A DNA stretch of 5,588 nt from Candidatus Aminicenantota bacterium (GTDB lineage Bacteria > Acidobacteriota > Aminicenantia > Aminicenantales > UBA8522). A model generated the notes under the pieces. The model was given only the letters and a program-made list of their open reading frames with translations. It had not been told where the DNA came from and did not search any database. The stretch lies in assembly GCA_016934895.1 (NCBI GenBank), contig JAFGRZ010000186.1:1-5588 (forward strand), written 5' to 3'. The position numbers were made by a program, and so were the translations under genes. How positions within the stretch are numbered: the first letter of the stretch is position 1; the number at the start of each line of letters is the position of its first letter. Shown here piece by piece: positions 1 to 5,233 of this stretch.

Positions 1-707
1 ACGGTCCTGGCCAGGATGACGGCCGGGCCGCCGGCCTTGCGAACGGCGTCGAAGGCCCCCAGAAGCGCCGGAATATCATGGCCGTTCACCTTGTGGACCA
101 ACCAGCCGAAGGCCTTGAACTTGCGCGCATAAGCGGCCAGGTCGTGGCCGTGCATGGTGGCGTCGGACTGGCCGAGGCGGTTGACGTCCACGACGGCCAC
201 CAGGTTCTTAAGGCCGAAGTAGGCAGCCGCGTTGGCGGCTTCCCAGACGGCGCCCTCGGCGCATTCGCCGTCGCCCAGCAGCACGAAGGTCCGGCCCGGC
301 GACCCGCCCAGCTTCTGGGCGAGGGCCAGGCCGACCCCGACCGAAAGCCCCTGACCCAGGGAGCCGGTGGCCGCTTTGACCCAGCGCATCCGGGGCGTGG
401 GATGGCCTTCCAGGCATGAGCTGATCTTGCGCAGATCCATGAGCTCGGCTTCCGGGATGATCCCCGCTTCGGCGTAAGCCGCCCAGAGAATGGGCGCGGC
501 ATGCCCTTTGGACAGGACGAATTCGTCGTTGCCCCAGTCCTCGGGATCACGCACGTTGTACCTCATCTCGCTGAAAAAAAGGCAGGCGGCCAGATCGGCC
601 ATGGACAGACAGGTCGTCGGATGGCCGGACCCGGACGCGGTGGTCATCCGCAGAGAATGGATGCGCAGCCGGCGGGCGATCTTGCTCAGGGCTTCGGCTT
701 TGGTCAT
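1..707 (-). CDS. tkt: Transketolase, animal-type, N-terminal part (runs off left edge)
   Basis: Transketolase moves two-carbon ketol units between sugar phosphates in the non-oxidative pentose phosphate pathway, using thiamine diphosphate (ThDP) and a divalent metal; cytosolic. Visible here are 235 codons of the N-terminal ThDP-binding domain. Motifs seen: SGHP (27-30), SKGHAAP (67-73), LEGHPTP (99-105), TGSLGQG (114-120), and the ThDP/metal motif GDGE (145-148) ending at N176 in VDVNRLGQSD. The LRKISS..EGHPTP and NRLGQSD wording resembles vertebrate TKT more than Escherichia coli TktA, so the animal-type branch found in some bacteria is likely. The start at 707 has an AAGGAAAGGA ribosome-binding stretch, with AGGA 8 nt upstream. 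It is transcribed divergently from the diiron genes. Whether this is one chain of about 600 residues or the first half of a split enzyme cannot be seen, because the window ends first. Family call very secure; subtype likely. Confidence 0.95.
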   Translation of the reverse strand, partial: MTKAEALSKIARRLRIHSLRMTTASGSGHPTTCLSMADLAACLFFSEMRYNVRDPEDWGNDEFVLSKGHAAPILWAAYAEAGIIPEAELMDLRKISSCLEGHPTPRMRWVKAATGSLGQGLSVGVGLALAQKLGGSPGRTFVLLGDGECAEGAVWEAANAAAYFGLKNLVAVVDVNRLGQSDATMHGHDLAAYARKFKAFGWLVHKVNGHDIPALLGAFDAVRKAGGPAVILART

Positions 708-749
708 CGGATCTATCCTTTCCTTGAGATCATACGCTAAAGGCTATCC

Positions 750-778
750 ATTATAAATTATCATCGGAAAAAGAGAAA
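750..778 (-). promoter_or_regulatory. Candidate promoter for transketolase gene
   Basis: A perfect TATAAT lies on the minus strand at 755-750, in an AT-rich patch that stands out from the GC-rich surroundings. At a 17-bp spacing the -35 position (778-773, TTTCTC) is poor. Transcription would begin near 743 and leave a leader of about 36 nt containing the AAGGA stretch. The patch also holds two ATTAT direct repeats (750-754 and 757-761), so a second -10-like hexamer, GATAAT, sits at 762-757. Position and -10 match support it; the weak -35 limits confidence. Confidence 0.4.
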
Positions 779-821
779 CCATTCTCTCGCTCAGGGCAGC
801 ATCTCCTTTTCCATGTTCAGA

Positions 822-847
822 TTGGAGGGAGGAGAGCCGCCCTCCAA
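822..847. repeat. Perfect 8-bp inverted repeat in the divergent intergenic region
   Basis: TTGGAGGG at 822-829 is the exact reverse complement of CCCTCCAA at 840-847, with a 10-nt loop. No T-run follows on either strand, so it does not look like an intrinsic terminator. It lies upstream of both divergent genes, roughly 65 bp before the candidate plus-strand -35, so an operator or an mRNA or DNA structure is possible. No function can be assigned from the sequence. Confidence 0.4.
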
Positions 848-911
848 CCTCTCCCCCTTGTGGGTGAAAAATCGGCCCAAATATCACCGCCGGAATCATC
901 CCCAGCGGTTA

Positions 912-940
912 TTGACCCTTTTCACCCCTTCCCCCACAAT
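912..940 (+). promoter_or_regulatory. Candidate promoter for the diiron/zinc-ribbon gene cluster
   Basis: TTGACC (912-917, 5 of 6 to the sigma-70 -35 consensus) is separated by exactly 17 bp from CACAAT (935-940, 4 of 6 to the -10 consensus). Transcription would start near 947, giving a leader of about 40 nt before the ATG at 986. The AGAGGT at 973-978, 7 nt before that ATG, would serve as ribosome-binding site. The call rests on motif match and spacing only. Confidence 0.45.
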
Positions 941-985
941 CGGATGCGAGGCCGCTTCTCGGAATCGAAAAGAGAGGTCTGACCA

Positions 986-1459
986 ATGGACGACATGTAC
1001 GCGAAAGCCGGACAGATCCTGGACTTCCTGCACGAGATCGAGCTCGTCGTGGCCGACCTCTACAGACGCTTTTCCCGCTCTTTCGTCGAGGACCGGGTCA
1101 TCTGGGAAGACCTGAGTCAGGATGAGGAAAGCCATGCCGCCATGGTCACCGAGCTCAAGAACACGCTCCTCAAGAACGGCTCCCCCTTTGAAATCGGCAA
1201 GGTCAACCTGGCCGCCCTCAAGACCTACCGCCAAGGCATCGAGAGACACATCGCCCGCCTCCAGAGCGGCGAGCTGGGTCGCCGGAAGGCCCTGTTCATC
1301 GCCCGCGATTTCGAGAAGACGCTCGTCGAGCACCGCTTTTATGAATCGATCAAGAGCCATAATCCGGACTACCAAGCCATCCAGGCCCGGATCCAAAAGG
1401 AAACCGAGCTCCATCTGCAAAAATTGGAGAACTACATCCGAACGCTGTTCCCGGCTTGA
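986..1459 (+). CDS. Ferritin-like (rubrerythrin-type) four-helix protein, paralogue 1
   Basis: 157 residues, almost wholly helical, with the layout of a ferritin-like diiron domain. Helix 1 has an E-x6-Y pattern (E19, Y26). Helix 2 has the hallmark ExxH (E47-x-x-H50, in DEESHAAM). Helix 3 is rich in possible ligands (E110, E115, H116). Helix 4 has H143, but the residue three before it is T140, not Glu; E139 and E141 flank it. A standard diiron site is therefore incomplete or shifted. No rubredoxin domain, signal peptide or membrane segment is seen. Rubrerythrin relatives reduce peroxide or handle iron; which applies here is unknown. The start at 986 is supported by AGAGGT 7 nt upstream. It is followed after 18 nt by a collinear paralogue and appears to lead a three-gene unit. 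Fold call fairly confident; metal content and activity not. Confidence 0.75.
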   Translation: MDDMYAKAGQILDFLHEIELVVADLYRRFSRSFVEDRVIWEDLSQDEESHAAMVTELKNTLLKNGSPFEIGKVNLAALKTYRQGIERHIARLQSGELGRRKALFIARDFEKTLVEHRFYESIKSHNPDYQAIQARIQKETELHLQKLENYIRTLFPA

Positions 1460-1477
1460 TTCGAAGCAAGGCGCACC

Positions 1478-1930
1478 ATGCACTTGACGGCCGTTCTGGA
1501 CGAAGCGATCGAACTCGAAGAAAAGATCTGCTCCTGCTACGAGCTTCTCAGCAAGGCGACCGAGGACGGAGCCTCCGCAGAACTCAAAGAATTGGCGCGG
1601 GAAGAGAAGAGCCACGCCAATGTCCTCAAGACAGGCCGGGTTTTTGTGATCCGGACTCCGGACCTGTTCGGCCGAGAGACGATTTCCCTTTCCAGGATCC
1701 GTCAGGGGCTTAAGTTCATCACGGCCCTGGAAGACAACTTGAAAAACCGGAAGACCGGTTTCCGGGAAGGATTAGCAAGACTCCACCGGCTGGAAAAGAA
1801 ATTCGAGCGGGTCCACATGAACCTGGCCGTCGAATTCAAGGACTACTCCCTGAAAAAACTCTTCGAAGCCCTGGCCCGGGCCGACGCCGAGCACCGGCAG
1901 AGACTGGAACGGCTGATCGCCCGGCTCTGA
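1478..1930 (+). CDS. Ferritin-like (rubrerythrin-type) four-helix protein, paralogue 2
   Basis: 150 residues, aligning end to end with the protein encoded just upstream, so the pair probably arose by tandem duplication and then diverged strongly. Helix 1 carries E-x6-Y (E14, Y21), helix 2 carries ExxH (E43-x-x-H46 in REEKSHANVL), helix 3 carries E106 and E110 with H113, and helix 4 carries D136-x-x-H139, where Asp replaces the usual Glu. This ligand set is more complete than in paralogue 1. C18 and C20 in helix 1 are not typical of the family. The long basic segment around 87-113 (KNRKTGFREG...LEKKFERVH) may be an interaction surface. AAGG at 1468-1471 precedes the ATG by 6 nt. No rubredoxin domain is present. 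A peroxidase or iron-handling role is inferred from the family only. Confidence 0.72.
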   Translation: MHLTAVLDEAIELEEKICSCYELLSKATEDGASAELKELAREEKSHANVLKTGRVFVIRTPDLFGRETISLSRIRQGLKFITALEDNLKNRKTGFREGLARLHRLEKKFERVHMNLAVEFKDYSLKKLFEALARADAEHRQRLERLIARL

Positions 1931-1964
1931 CCGGCCCTGCTTCTCAATCCCCGCAAACAGCCGG
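1931..1964 (+). other. Weak stem-loop directly after the TGA of paralogue 2
   Basis: CCGGC at 1931-1935 pairs exactly with GCCGG at 1960-1964 across a 24-nt loop. Alternatively CCGG plus CTG (1931-1934, 1937-1939) pairs with CAGCCGG (1958-1964), with a two-base bulge. It begins immediately after the stop codon and has no following T-run, so it is not an intrinsic terminator. It lies in the 111-nt spacer before the zinc-ribbon gene. The stem is short enough to be chance in GC-rich DNA. Confidence 0.25.
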
Positions 1965-2025
1965 AATTCGCGGACCGTTCGGCCCGACTCCTCCTGGAAA
2001 TCGACTCGCTCTTCATGATAATAAA

Positions 2026-2037
2026 AGGAGAGGAGGT
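2026..2037 (+). promoter_or_regulatory. Strong Shine-Dalgarno site that fixes the zinc-ribbon start
   Basis: The purine stretch AGGAGAGGAGGT contains a full GGAGGT (2032-2037), with GGAGG ending 5 nt before the ATG at 2042. The upstream in-frame ATG at 2015 has no comparable site before it, and starting there would translate through this element. The start at 2042 is therefore preferred. This is the best ribosome-binding site in the window. Confidence 0.75.
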
Positions 2038-2041
2038 CACC

Positions 2042-2221
2042 ATGATTGCCTGCGAAGAGAGAAACGACGAGACGCCAATCTGTCCGCACTGCCAGGCCGC
2101 CTTGAACAAGGTGTCGTGCCGGAGGTTATCGTCCACTTTCGGAAAACGATATGTCTATTACTGCCCCGGCTGCAAGAAGGTCCTGGGAATGTCCCACCGC
2201 AAGGGTTTCTGGATGGGCTGA
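2042..2221 (+). CDS. Small Cys4 zinc-ribbon / rubredoxin-like protein
   Basis: 59 residues with two metal-binding knuckles, CPHC (14-17) and CPGC (41-44), separated by 23 residues: a zinc-ribbon or rubredoxin-like CxxC...CxxC site. C4 and C26 are additional cysteines. The tail after the second knuckle is short and distinctive (KKVLGMSHRKGFWMG, 45-59), ending in an aromatic, basic stretch with no further domain. The GGAGGT site supports this start; an in-frame ATG at 2015 would add nine residues. It follows two ferritin-like genes on the same strand after 111 nt, and its stop is 8 nt from that of the convergent dGTPase gene. Cys4 knuckles are shared by zinc ribbons (structural or nucleic-acid binding) and rubredoxins (electron transfer), and the sequence alone does not separate them. 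The neighbours make a redox partner role conceivable, but that is inference. I do not recognise a named family. Confidence 0.75.
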   Translation: MIACEERNDETPICPHCQAALNKVSCRRLSSTFGKRYVYYCPGCKKVLGMSHRKGFWMG

Positions 2222-2229
2222 CCGGCCGC

Positions 2230-3258
2230 TCAGGACGACCAGGCCCGGGGAAAAAAGAGCTTTTCGAAAAGGGCCATGGCATAGAGATCCGTCATCCCGG
2301 CGATGAAGTCGGCCGCCCGCCGCTCCAGTGAATCCCCCCGCGGATAGGCCTTGACGTAGGAATCGGGTTTCTCCAGGACGTAACGGTAGAGATCGGAAAC
2401 GATCTTCGTGGCCTTCTCCACCTCCTCCTCGGCGTAGCGGCTGCCGTAGACTCTTTCATAGAGGAACTCTCTCAACTTGACGAGCGCCGTCATGATCTCG
2501 GCGCTCATGGCGATCCGCTTCAAGTGCGCAGCCAGGCTGGCCTCGACGACGTCCACGACGAGCCGGTCGATCCGCGAAGCATGCCATTTCCCCAGTTTCT
2601 TGACGAGAGCGGAAGGAATGTCCTTGTCCTTGATGATCCCGGCGCGGAGGGCGTCGTCGATGTCGTGGTTGACATAGGCGATCACATCGGAGACCCGGAC
2701 GACCTGGCCCTCAAGCGTCTCGGGCATCCCCTCCGGCTCGTCCTCCAGGATCTCCCCCCGGCCCTTGGAGTGGCGGAGGATGCCGTCCCGGACTTCGGCC
2801 GTCAGGTTCAACCCTTTACCGTCGTACTCGAGCTTCTCGACGACCCGCAGGCTCTGCTCGGAATGGCTGAAACCATCAGGAAGAAGAGAGTTCAGGGTAT
2901 CTTCACCGGCGTGCCCGAAGGGAGTATGGCCGAGGTCGTGGCCGAGGGCGATGGCCTCGGTCAAGTCCTCATTGAGCCTCAGAGCTTTGGCGATCGTCCG
3001 GGCAATCTGCGAGACCTCGAGCGTATGAGTCAGCCGGGTCCGGTAATGATCGCCGAAGGGGGTTAGAAAAACCTGGGTTTTGTGTTTCAGCCGGCGGAAG
3101 GATTTGGAATGGATGATTCTGTCCCGGTCGCGCTGGAAGGCCGTCCGGAAGGGATGGGGATCTTCGGGACGGGCCCTCCCCCGGGAACGGGCGCTCAATG
3201 TGGCCTGCGGGGAGAGTGTCGTCCGTTCGACCTCTTCCAGTTTCTCTCGGATAGTCAT
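2230..3258 (-). CDS. dgt: Deoxyguanosinetriphosphate triphosphohydrolase-like protein (type 2, HD domain)
   Basis: 342 residues, matching type-2 dGTPase-like proteins. These cytosolic metal enzymes split dNTPs into deoxynucleoside and triphosphate, which adjusts dNTP pools. The N-terminal SRGRARPEDPHPFRT...RDRDRIIHSKSFRRLKHKTQVF block (24-64) is diagnostic of the family. HD-domain metal ligands are all present: H78 (RLTHTLEV), H107-D108 (GHDLGHTPFGHAGE, 106-119) and D191 (RVSDVIAYVNHDIDDA). The C-terminal FIAGMTDLYAMALFEKLFFP (318-337) is also typical. The reading frame is open further upstream, but that extension lies inside the preceding dehydrogenase gene and does not look like family sequence. 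MTIREKLEEVE is the usual beginning. No Shine-Dalgarno is visible, and the dehydrogenase stop lies 2 nt before the ATG, so translational coupling is likely. True substrate unknown, as for most type-2 members. Confidence 0.93.
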   Translation of the reverse strand: MTIREKLEEVERTTLSPQATLSARSRGRARPEDPHPFRTAFQRDRDRIIHSKSFRRLKHKTQVFLTPFGDHYRTRLTHTLEVSQIARTIAKALRLNEDLTEAIALGHDLGHTPFGHAGEDTLNSLLPDGFSHSEQSLRVVEKLEYDGKGLNLTAEVRDGILRHSKGRGEILEDEPEGMPETLEGQVVRVSDVIAYVNHDIDDALRAGIIKDKDIPSALVKKLGKWHASRIDRLVVDVVEASLAAHLKRIAMSAEIMTALVKLREFLYERVYGSRYAEEEVEKATKIVSDLYRYVLEKPDSYVKAYPRGDSLERRAADFIAGMTDLYAMALFEKLFFPRAWSS

Positions 3259-3260
3259 CG

Positions 3261-4475
3261 TCAAAGCAGCCAAGGCTCGTTCTTTTGAGCCTGCTGAATG
3301 AGGACGCGGGGAACGGGGAAGTTGATCTCCTGGCGGTGGGATAGCTCCATTTTTTGGGTGACGAGTTCGAGGGCCGAAGGGAGCCCGATCTTGTTCATCA
3401 GGGCGAAAGGCCCCTGCGGCCAAAGAAAAGCGGCCTGACAGAGCCGATCGACGTCGGCGGGAGCGATCAAACCGGCTTCAACGACCTCGGCGGACGTCAT
3501 GAAAGCCACGGCCAGGAACCTCCGCTTGAGCAGCTCCATGACCGGGGTGTTATCGGGCCGGGCCGTTGTCCCCGGGGTGAGGAGCTGCTCAACCGAGATG
3601 AGCTTGCCCGACGCCCTGGCTTCGCGGAACTTCTCCCCGAGCCCGGGCGGCAGGGTGAAAAAATTATCGTAGGCGCAGGCCAGCGGATGCTCCGGAGCCG
3701 AAGGATCAGAAAAGGAATCGAGGCAGGAAGCGGCCAGGTCGAACCCGACGCTCTGCAACAACCGGACGAATTGGACAGGTTCCCCGAATGCCGCGGTTCC
3801 GGCCCCTTCGACAGAGGAGGTCCCGAAACCTTCATCCAACATCCGCACGGCTTCGAGGATAAGAGCGGTGAAAATGATGTTGGCCACTCCGCCCTTGCGG
3901 TAGCGCCGAAGGCGGACCGCCGTCTTGCGGATGCCGGACAGATACAGCGCGGCCGTATCGACGCCTGTTTCCGCGGTCCGGGACAAAGGCGCATATTCAG
4001 CCGCATGATTCTTATGGGCGGGGAAAAAGAAATGCATCCAGAGGACCCGCTCCGGTCTCCGGGTCGCCGCGGCCAGAAGCTCGGCATCCAGGCAGGAGGT
4101 GTTGGTGGCCAGGACGACGGGCGGCGCGCAGAACTCGTCCAGCCAGTTGAACAGCTCTTTCTTCAAGGTGAGGTTTTCACTGACCGATTCGATGACCAGC
4201 CGGAGATTCTTGCCCCGGCAGGCCTCCTCGAGATTGATGCTCGGGTGGATGCGGCGTTTGACATTCTCCGCCTGCTGAGGAGTGAAGATCCCCTTCCGGA
4301 CCGCTTCTTCGAGCTCGAAACCGACGAAGCTCATGGCCCTATCGAGGCTCTCGCTCCGCCGGCCGACGAGGCCGACGCCGACGCCGTTCTGGGCGAATGC
4401 CTGCGCCAGGCCGGCGCCCATGAGCCCGGTGCCGACGACGGCGACCTCGATCTCCTCCCACACGTTCATATCCAT
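3261..4475 (-). CDS. 3-hydroxyacyl-CoA dehydrogenase, long form with two C-terminal domains
   Basis: 404 residues. NAD-dependent oxidation of 3-hydroxyacyl-CoA to 3-ketoacyl-CoA (or the reverse) is the family reaction, used in beta-oxidation or butyrate-type synthesis; cytosolic. The Rossmann fold starts with VVGTGLMGAGLA (G15, G17, G20, G22). Catalytic residues known from the human enzyme are in place: S127 in NTSCL, H148 in WMHFFFP, E160 twelve residues later, and N199 in GGVANIIF. Two diverged C-terminal 3HCDH repeats follow (about 195-260 and 315-375, the second with WPQGPFALMNKIGL). Oddities: HFFFP replaces the usual HFFNP, and the loop after it (AHKNHAAEYAPL) is unlike ordinary FadB or Hbd. 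Start is 4475 or the in-frame ATG at 4469; AAGGGA (4484-4479) lies 3 or 9 nt away. It leads an operon with the dGTPase gene. Exact acyl-CoA substrate unclear. Confidence 0.88.
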   Translation of the reverse strand: MDMNVWEEIEVAVVGTGLMGAGLAQAFAQNGVGVGLVGRRSESLDRAMSFVGFELEEAVRKGIFTPQQAENVKRRIHPSINLEEACRGKNLRLVIESVSENLTLKKELFNWLDEFCAPPVVLATNTSCLDAELLAAATRRPERVLWMHFFFPAHKNHAAEYAPLSRTAETGVDTAALYLSGIRKTAVRLRRYRKGGVANIIFTALILEAVRMLDEGFGTSSVEGAGTAAFGEPVQFVRLLQSVGFDLAASCLDSFSDPSAPEHPLACAYDNFFTLPPGLGEKFREARASGKLISVEQLLTPGTTARPDNTPVMELLKRRFLAVAFMTSAEVVEAGLIAPADVDRLCQAAFLWPQGPFALMNKIGLPSALELVTQKMELSHRQEINFPVPRVLIQQAQKNEPWLL

Positions 4476-4499
4476 ACGTCCCTTGGAAAACGGCTTAAA

Positions 4500-4528
4500 A
4501 TTATAGCATATCTCGAACCCGATGTTGA
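4500..4528 (-). promoter_or_regulatory. Strong candidate promoter for the dehydrogenase-dGTPase operon
   Basis: On the minus strand a perfect TATAAT (4505-4500) is preceded directly by TGC (4508-4506), an extended -10. Exactly 17 bp further upstream is TCAACA (4528-4523), 4 of 6 to the -35 consensus. Transcription would start near 4493, giving a leader of about 18-24 nt that contains the AAGGGA ribosome-binding site. This is the best sigma-70 match in the window. Confidence 0.65.
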
Positions 4529-4530
4529 AT
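4525..4530 (+). promoter_or_regulatory. Possible -35 element for the yggS-aminotransferase unit
   Basis: TTGAAT (4525-4530) matches 4 of 6 -35 positions on the plus strand and overlaps the opposing -35 element. At a 17-bp spacing the -10 would be TAATCA (4548-4553), a poor match only 7 nt before the ATG. A transcript from here would be leaderless or nearly so, which agrees with the lack of a Shine-Dalgarno site before 4561. Weak evidence; a promoter of another class is possible. Confidence 0.25.
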
Positions 4531-4560
4531 TTTGCGTGGTTTTCGAGTAATCATTAGCCT

Positions 4561-5217
4561 ATGATCGGAGACAGGATCAAGGCGGTTCTCGCCGAGCTTC
4601 CTGCCCATGTCGAGCTCGTTGCCGCGGCCAAGACCCGGCGGCCCGAAGAGGTCCTCGAGGCCGTCGCGGCGGGGGCGAAGATCATCGGCGAAAATTATGT
4701 CCAAGAGGCGGAAGCCGCCCAAGCCGTTGTCGGACGCAACGTCCGCTGGCACTTCATCGGCCATCTCCAGACAAACAAGGTCAAAAAAGCGGTCGAGATC
4801 TTCGATCTCATCGAGACTGTCGATTCGCTGAAGCTGGGCCGGGAAATCGACCGGCGGAGCCGCGCCGCGAACCGGGTGATGCCGGTTCTCATTGAGATCA
4901 ACAGCGGCCGGGAACCGCAAAAATTCGGAGTTATGCCCGAGGAGACGGAGGCCCTGATCCGGAACCTCACCCGCCTCCCCAATATCCGGGTGGAGGGGCT
5001 GATGACCATGGGCCCGGAGACCGGCGAGCCGGAGGATTCCCGCCCTTATTTCCGGGTCACCCGGGAGCTCTTCGACCGGATCGCGAGCCTGGGGATTCCG
5101 GGAGTGGCAATGACCCGGCTGTCCATGGGGATGTCCCATTCCTACCGGGTGGCCGTCGAGGAGGGAGCGACCATCGTGCGGCTGGGAACGATCCTTTTCG
5201 GCCCCCGTCCCGCCTGA
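4561..5217 (+). CDS. yggS: Pyridoxal phosphate homeostasis protein (YggS/PLPBP family)
   Basis: 218 residues, a single alanine-racemase-like TIM barrel that binds pyridoxal 5'-phosphate without known catalysis and buffers or delivers PLP in the cytosol. Family marks seen: the Schiff-base lysine K24 in AAAKT, GENYVQEA (43-50), WHFIGHLQTNKVKK (63-76), the KFGV loop (121-124), GLMTMGP (146-152), and the phosphate-binding C-terminal block LSMGMSHSYRVAVEEGAT followed by VRLGTILFG (206-214). The usual MSDD/MSED is MSHS here. The N-terminal helix is shorter than in Escherichia coli YggS, so the protein is slightly short of the usual 225-235 residues. No upstream in-frame start restores it, and no clear Shine-Dalgarno precedes 4561. 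Its stop lies 16 nt (or 7 nt) before a PLP-dependent enzyme gene, consistent with co-expression of a PLP carrier and a client. Confidence 0.95.
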   Translation: MIGDRIKAVLAELPAHVELVAAAKTRRPEEVLEAVAAGAKIIGENYVQEAEAAQAVVGRNVRWHFIGHLQTNKVKKAVEIFDLIETVDSLKLGREIDRRSRAANRVMPVLIEINSGREPQKFGVMPEETEALIRNLTRLPNIRVEGLMTMGPETGEPEDSRPYFRVTRELFDRIASLGIPGVAMTRLSMGMSHSYRVAVEEGATIVRLGTILFGPRPA

Positions 5218-5233
5218 AAGGGAAATGAGCGCC

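Noticed and set aside
86..550. Minus-strand open frame overlapping transketolase in another frame
   Set aside because: The true transketolase frame, starting at 707, carries all ThDP motifs. This one is its out-of-frame shadow, rich in Arg, Pro and Ser.
750..764. PerR/Fur-like operator in the AT-rich patch upstream of transketolase
   Set aside because: TTATAA and ATTAT pieces are present, but their spacing does not fit the PerR 7-1-7 dyad and the arms are direct, not inverted, repeats.
896..1615. 239-codon open frame on the minus strand across the first diiron gene
   Set aside because: The plus-strand proteins have ExxH helices, ribosome-binding sites and a collinear paralogue; the minus-strand product is a shadow with no motifs.
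1931..1964. Selenocysteine insertion element after the TGA at 1928-1930
   Set aside because: A weak stem-loop follows the TGA, but the loop shows no recognised SECIS features, no Cys-containing homologue position is evident at this site, and the downstream gene has its own strong ribosome-binding site.
2260..2271. CTTTTCGAAAAG palindrome near the convergent gene ends as a bidirectional terminator
   Set aside because: It is coding sequence for the conserved FEKLFF end of dGTPase, is AT-rich and short, and lacks the GC-rich stem plus T-run of an intrinsic terminator.
3259..3423. 55-residue N-terminal extension of dGTPase
   Set aside because: It lies entirely inside the dehydrogenase gene, is Pro/Arg-rich and unlike the family. 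The MTIREKLEEVE start is typical.
3354..4550. 398-codon open frame on the plus strand, antisense to the dehydrogenase
   Set aside because: Its sequence is low-complexity and rich in Gly, Arg, Asp and Pro with no recognisable motif. The opposite strand encodes a dehydrogenase with intact catalytic residues; long antisense frames are expected in GC-rich DNA.
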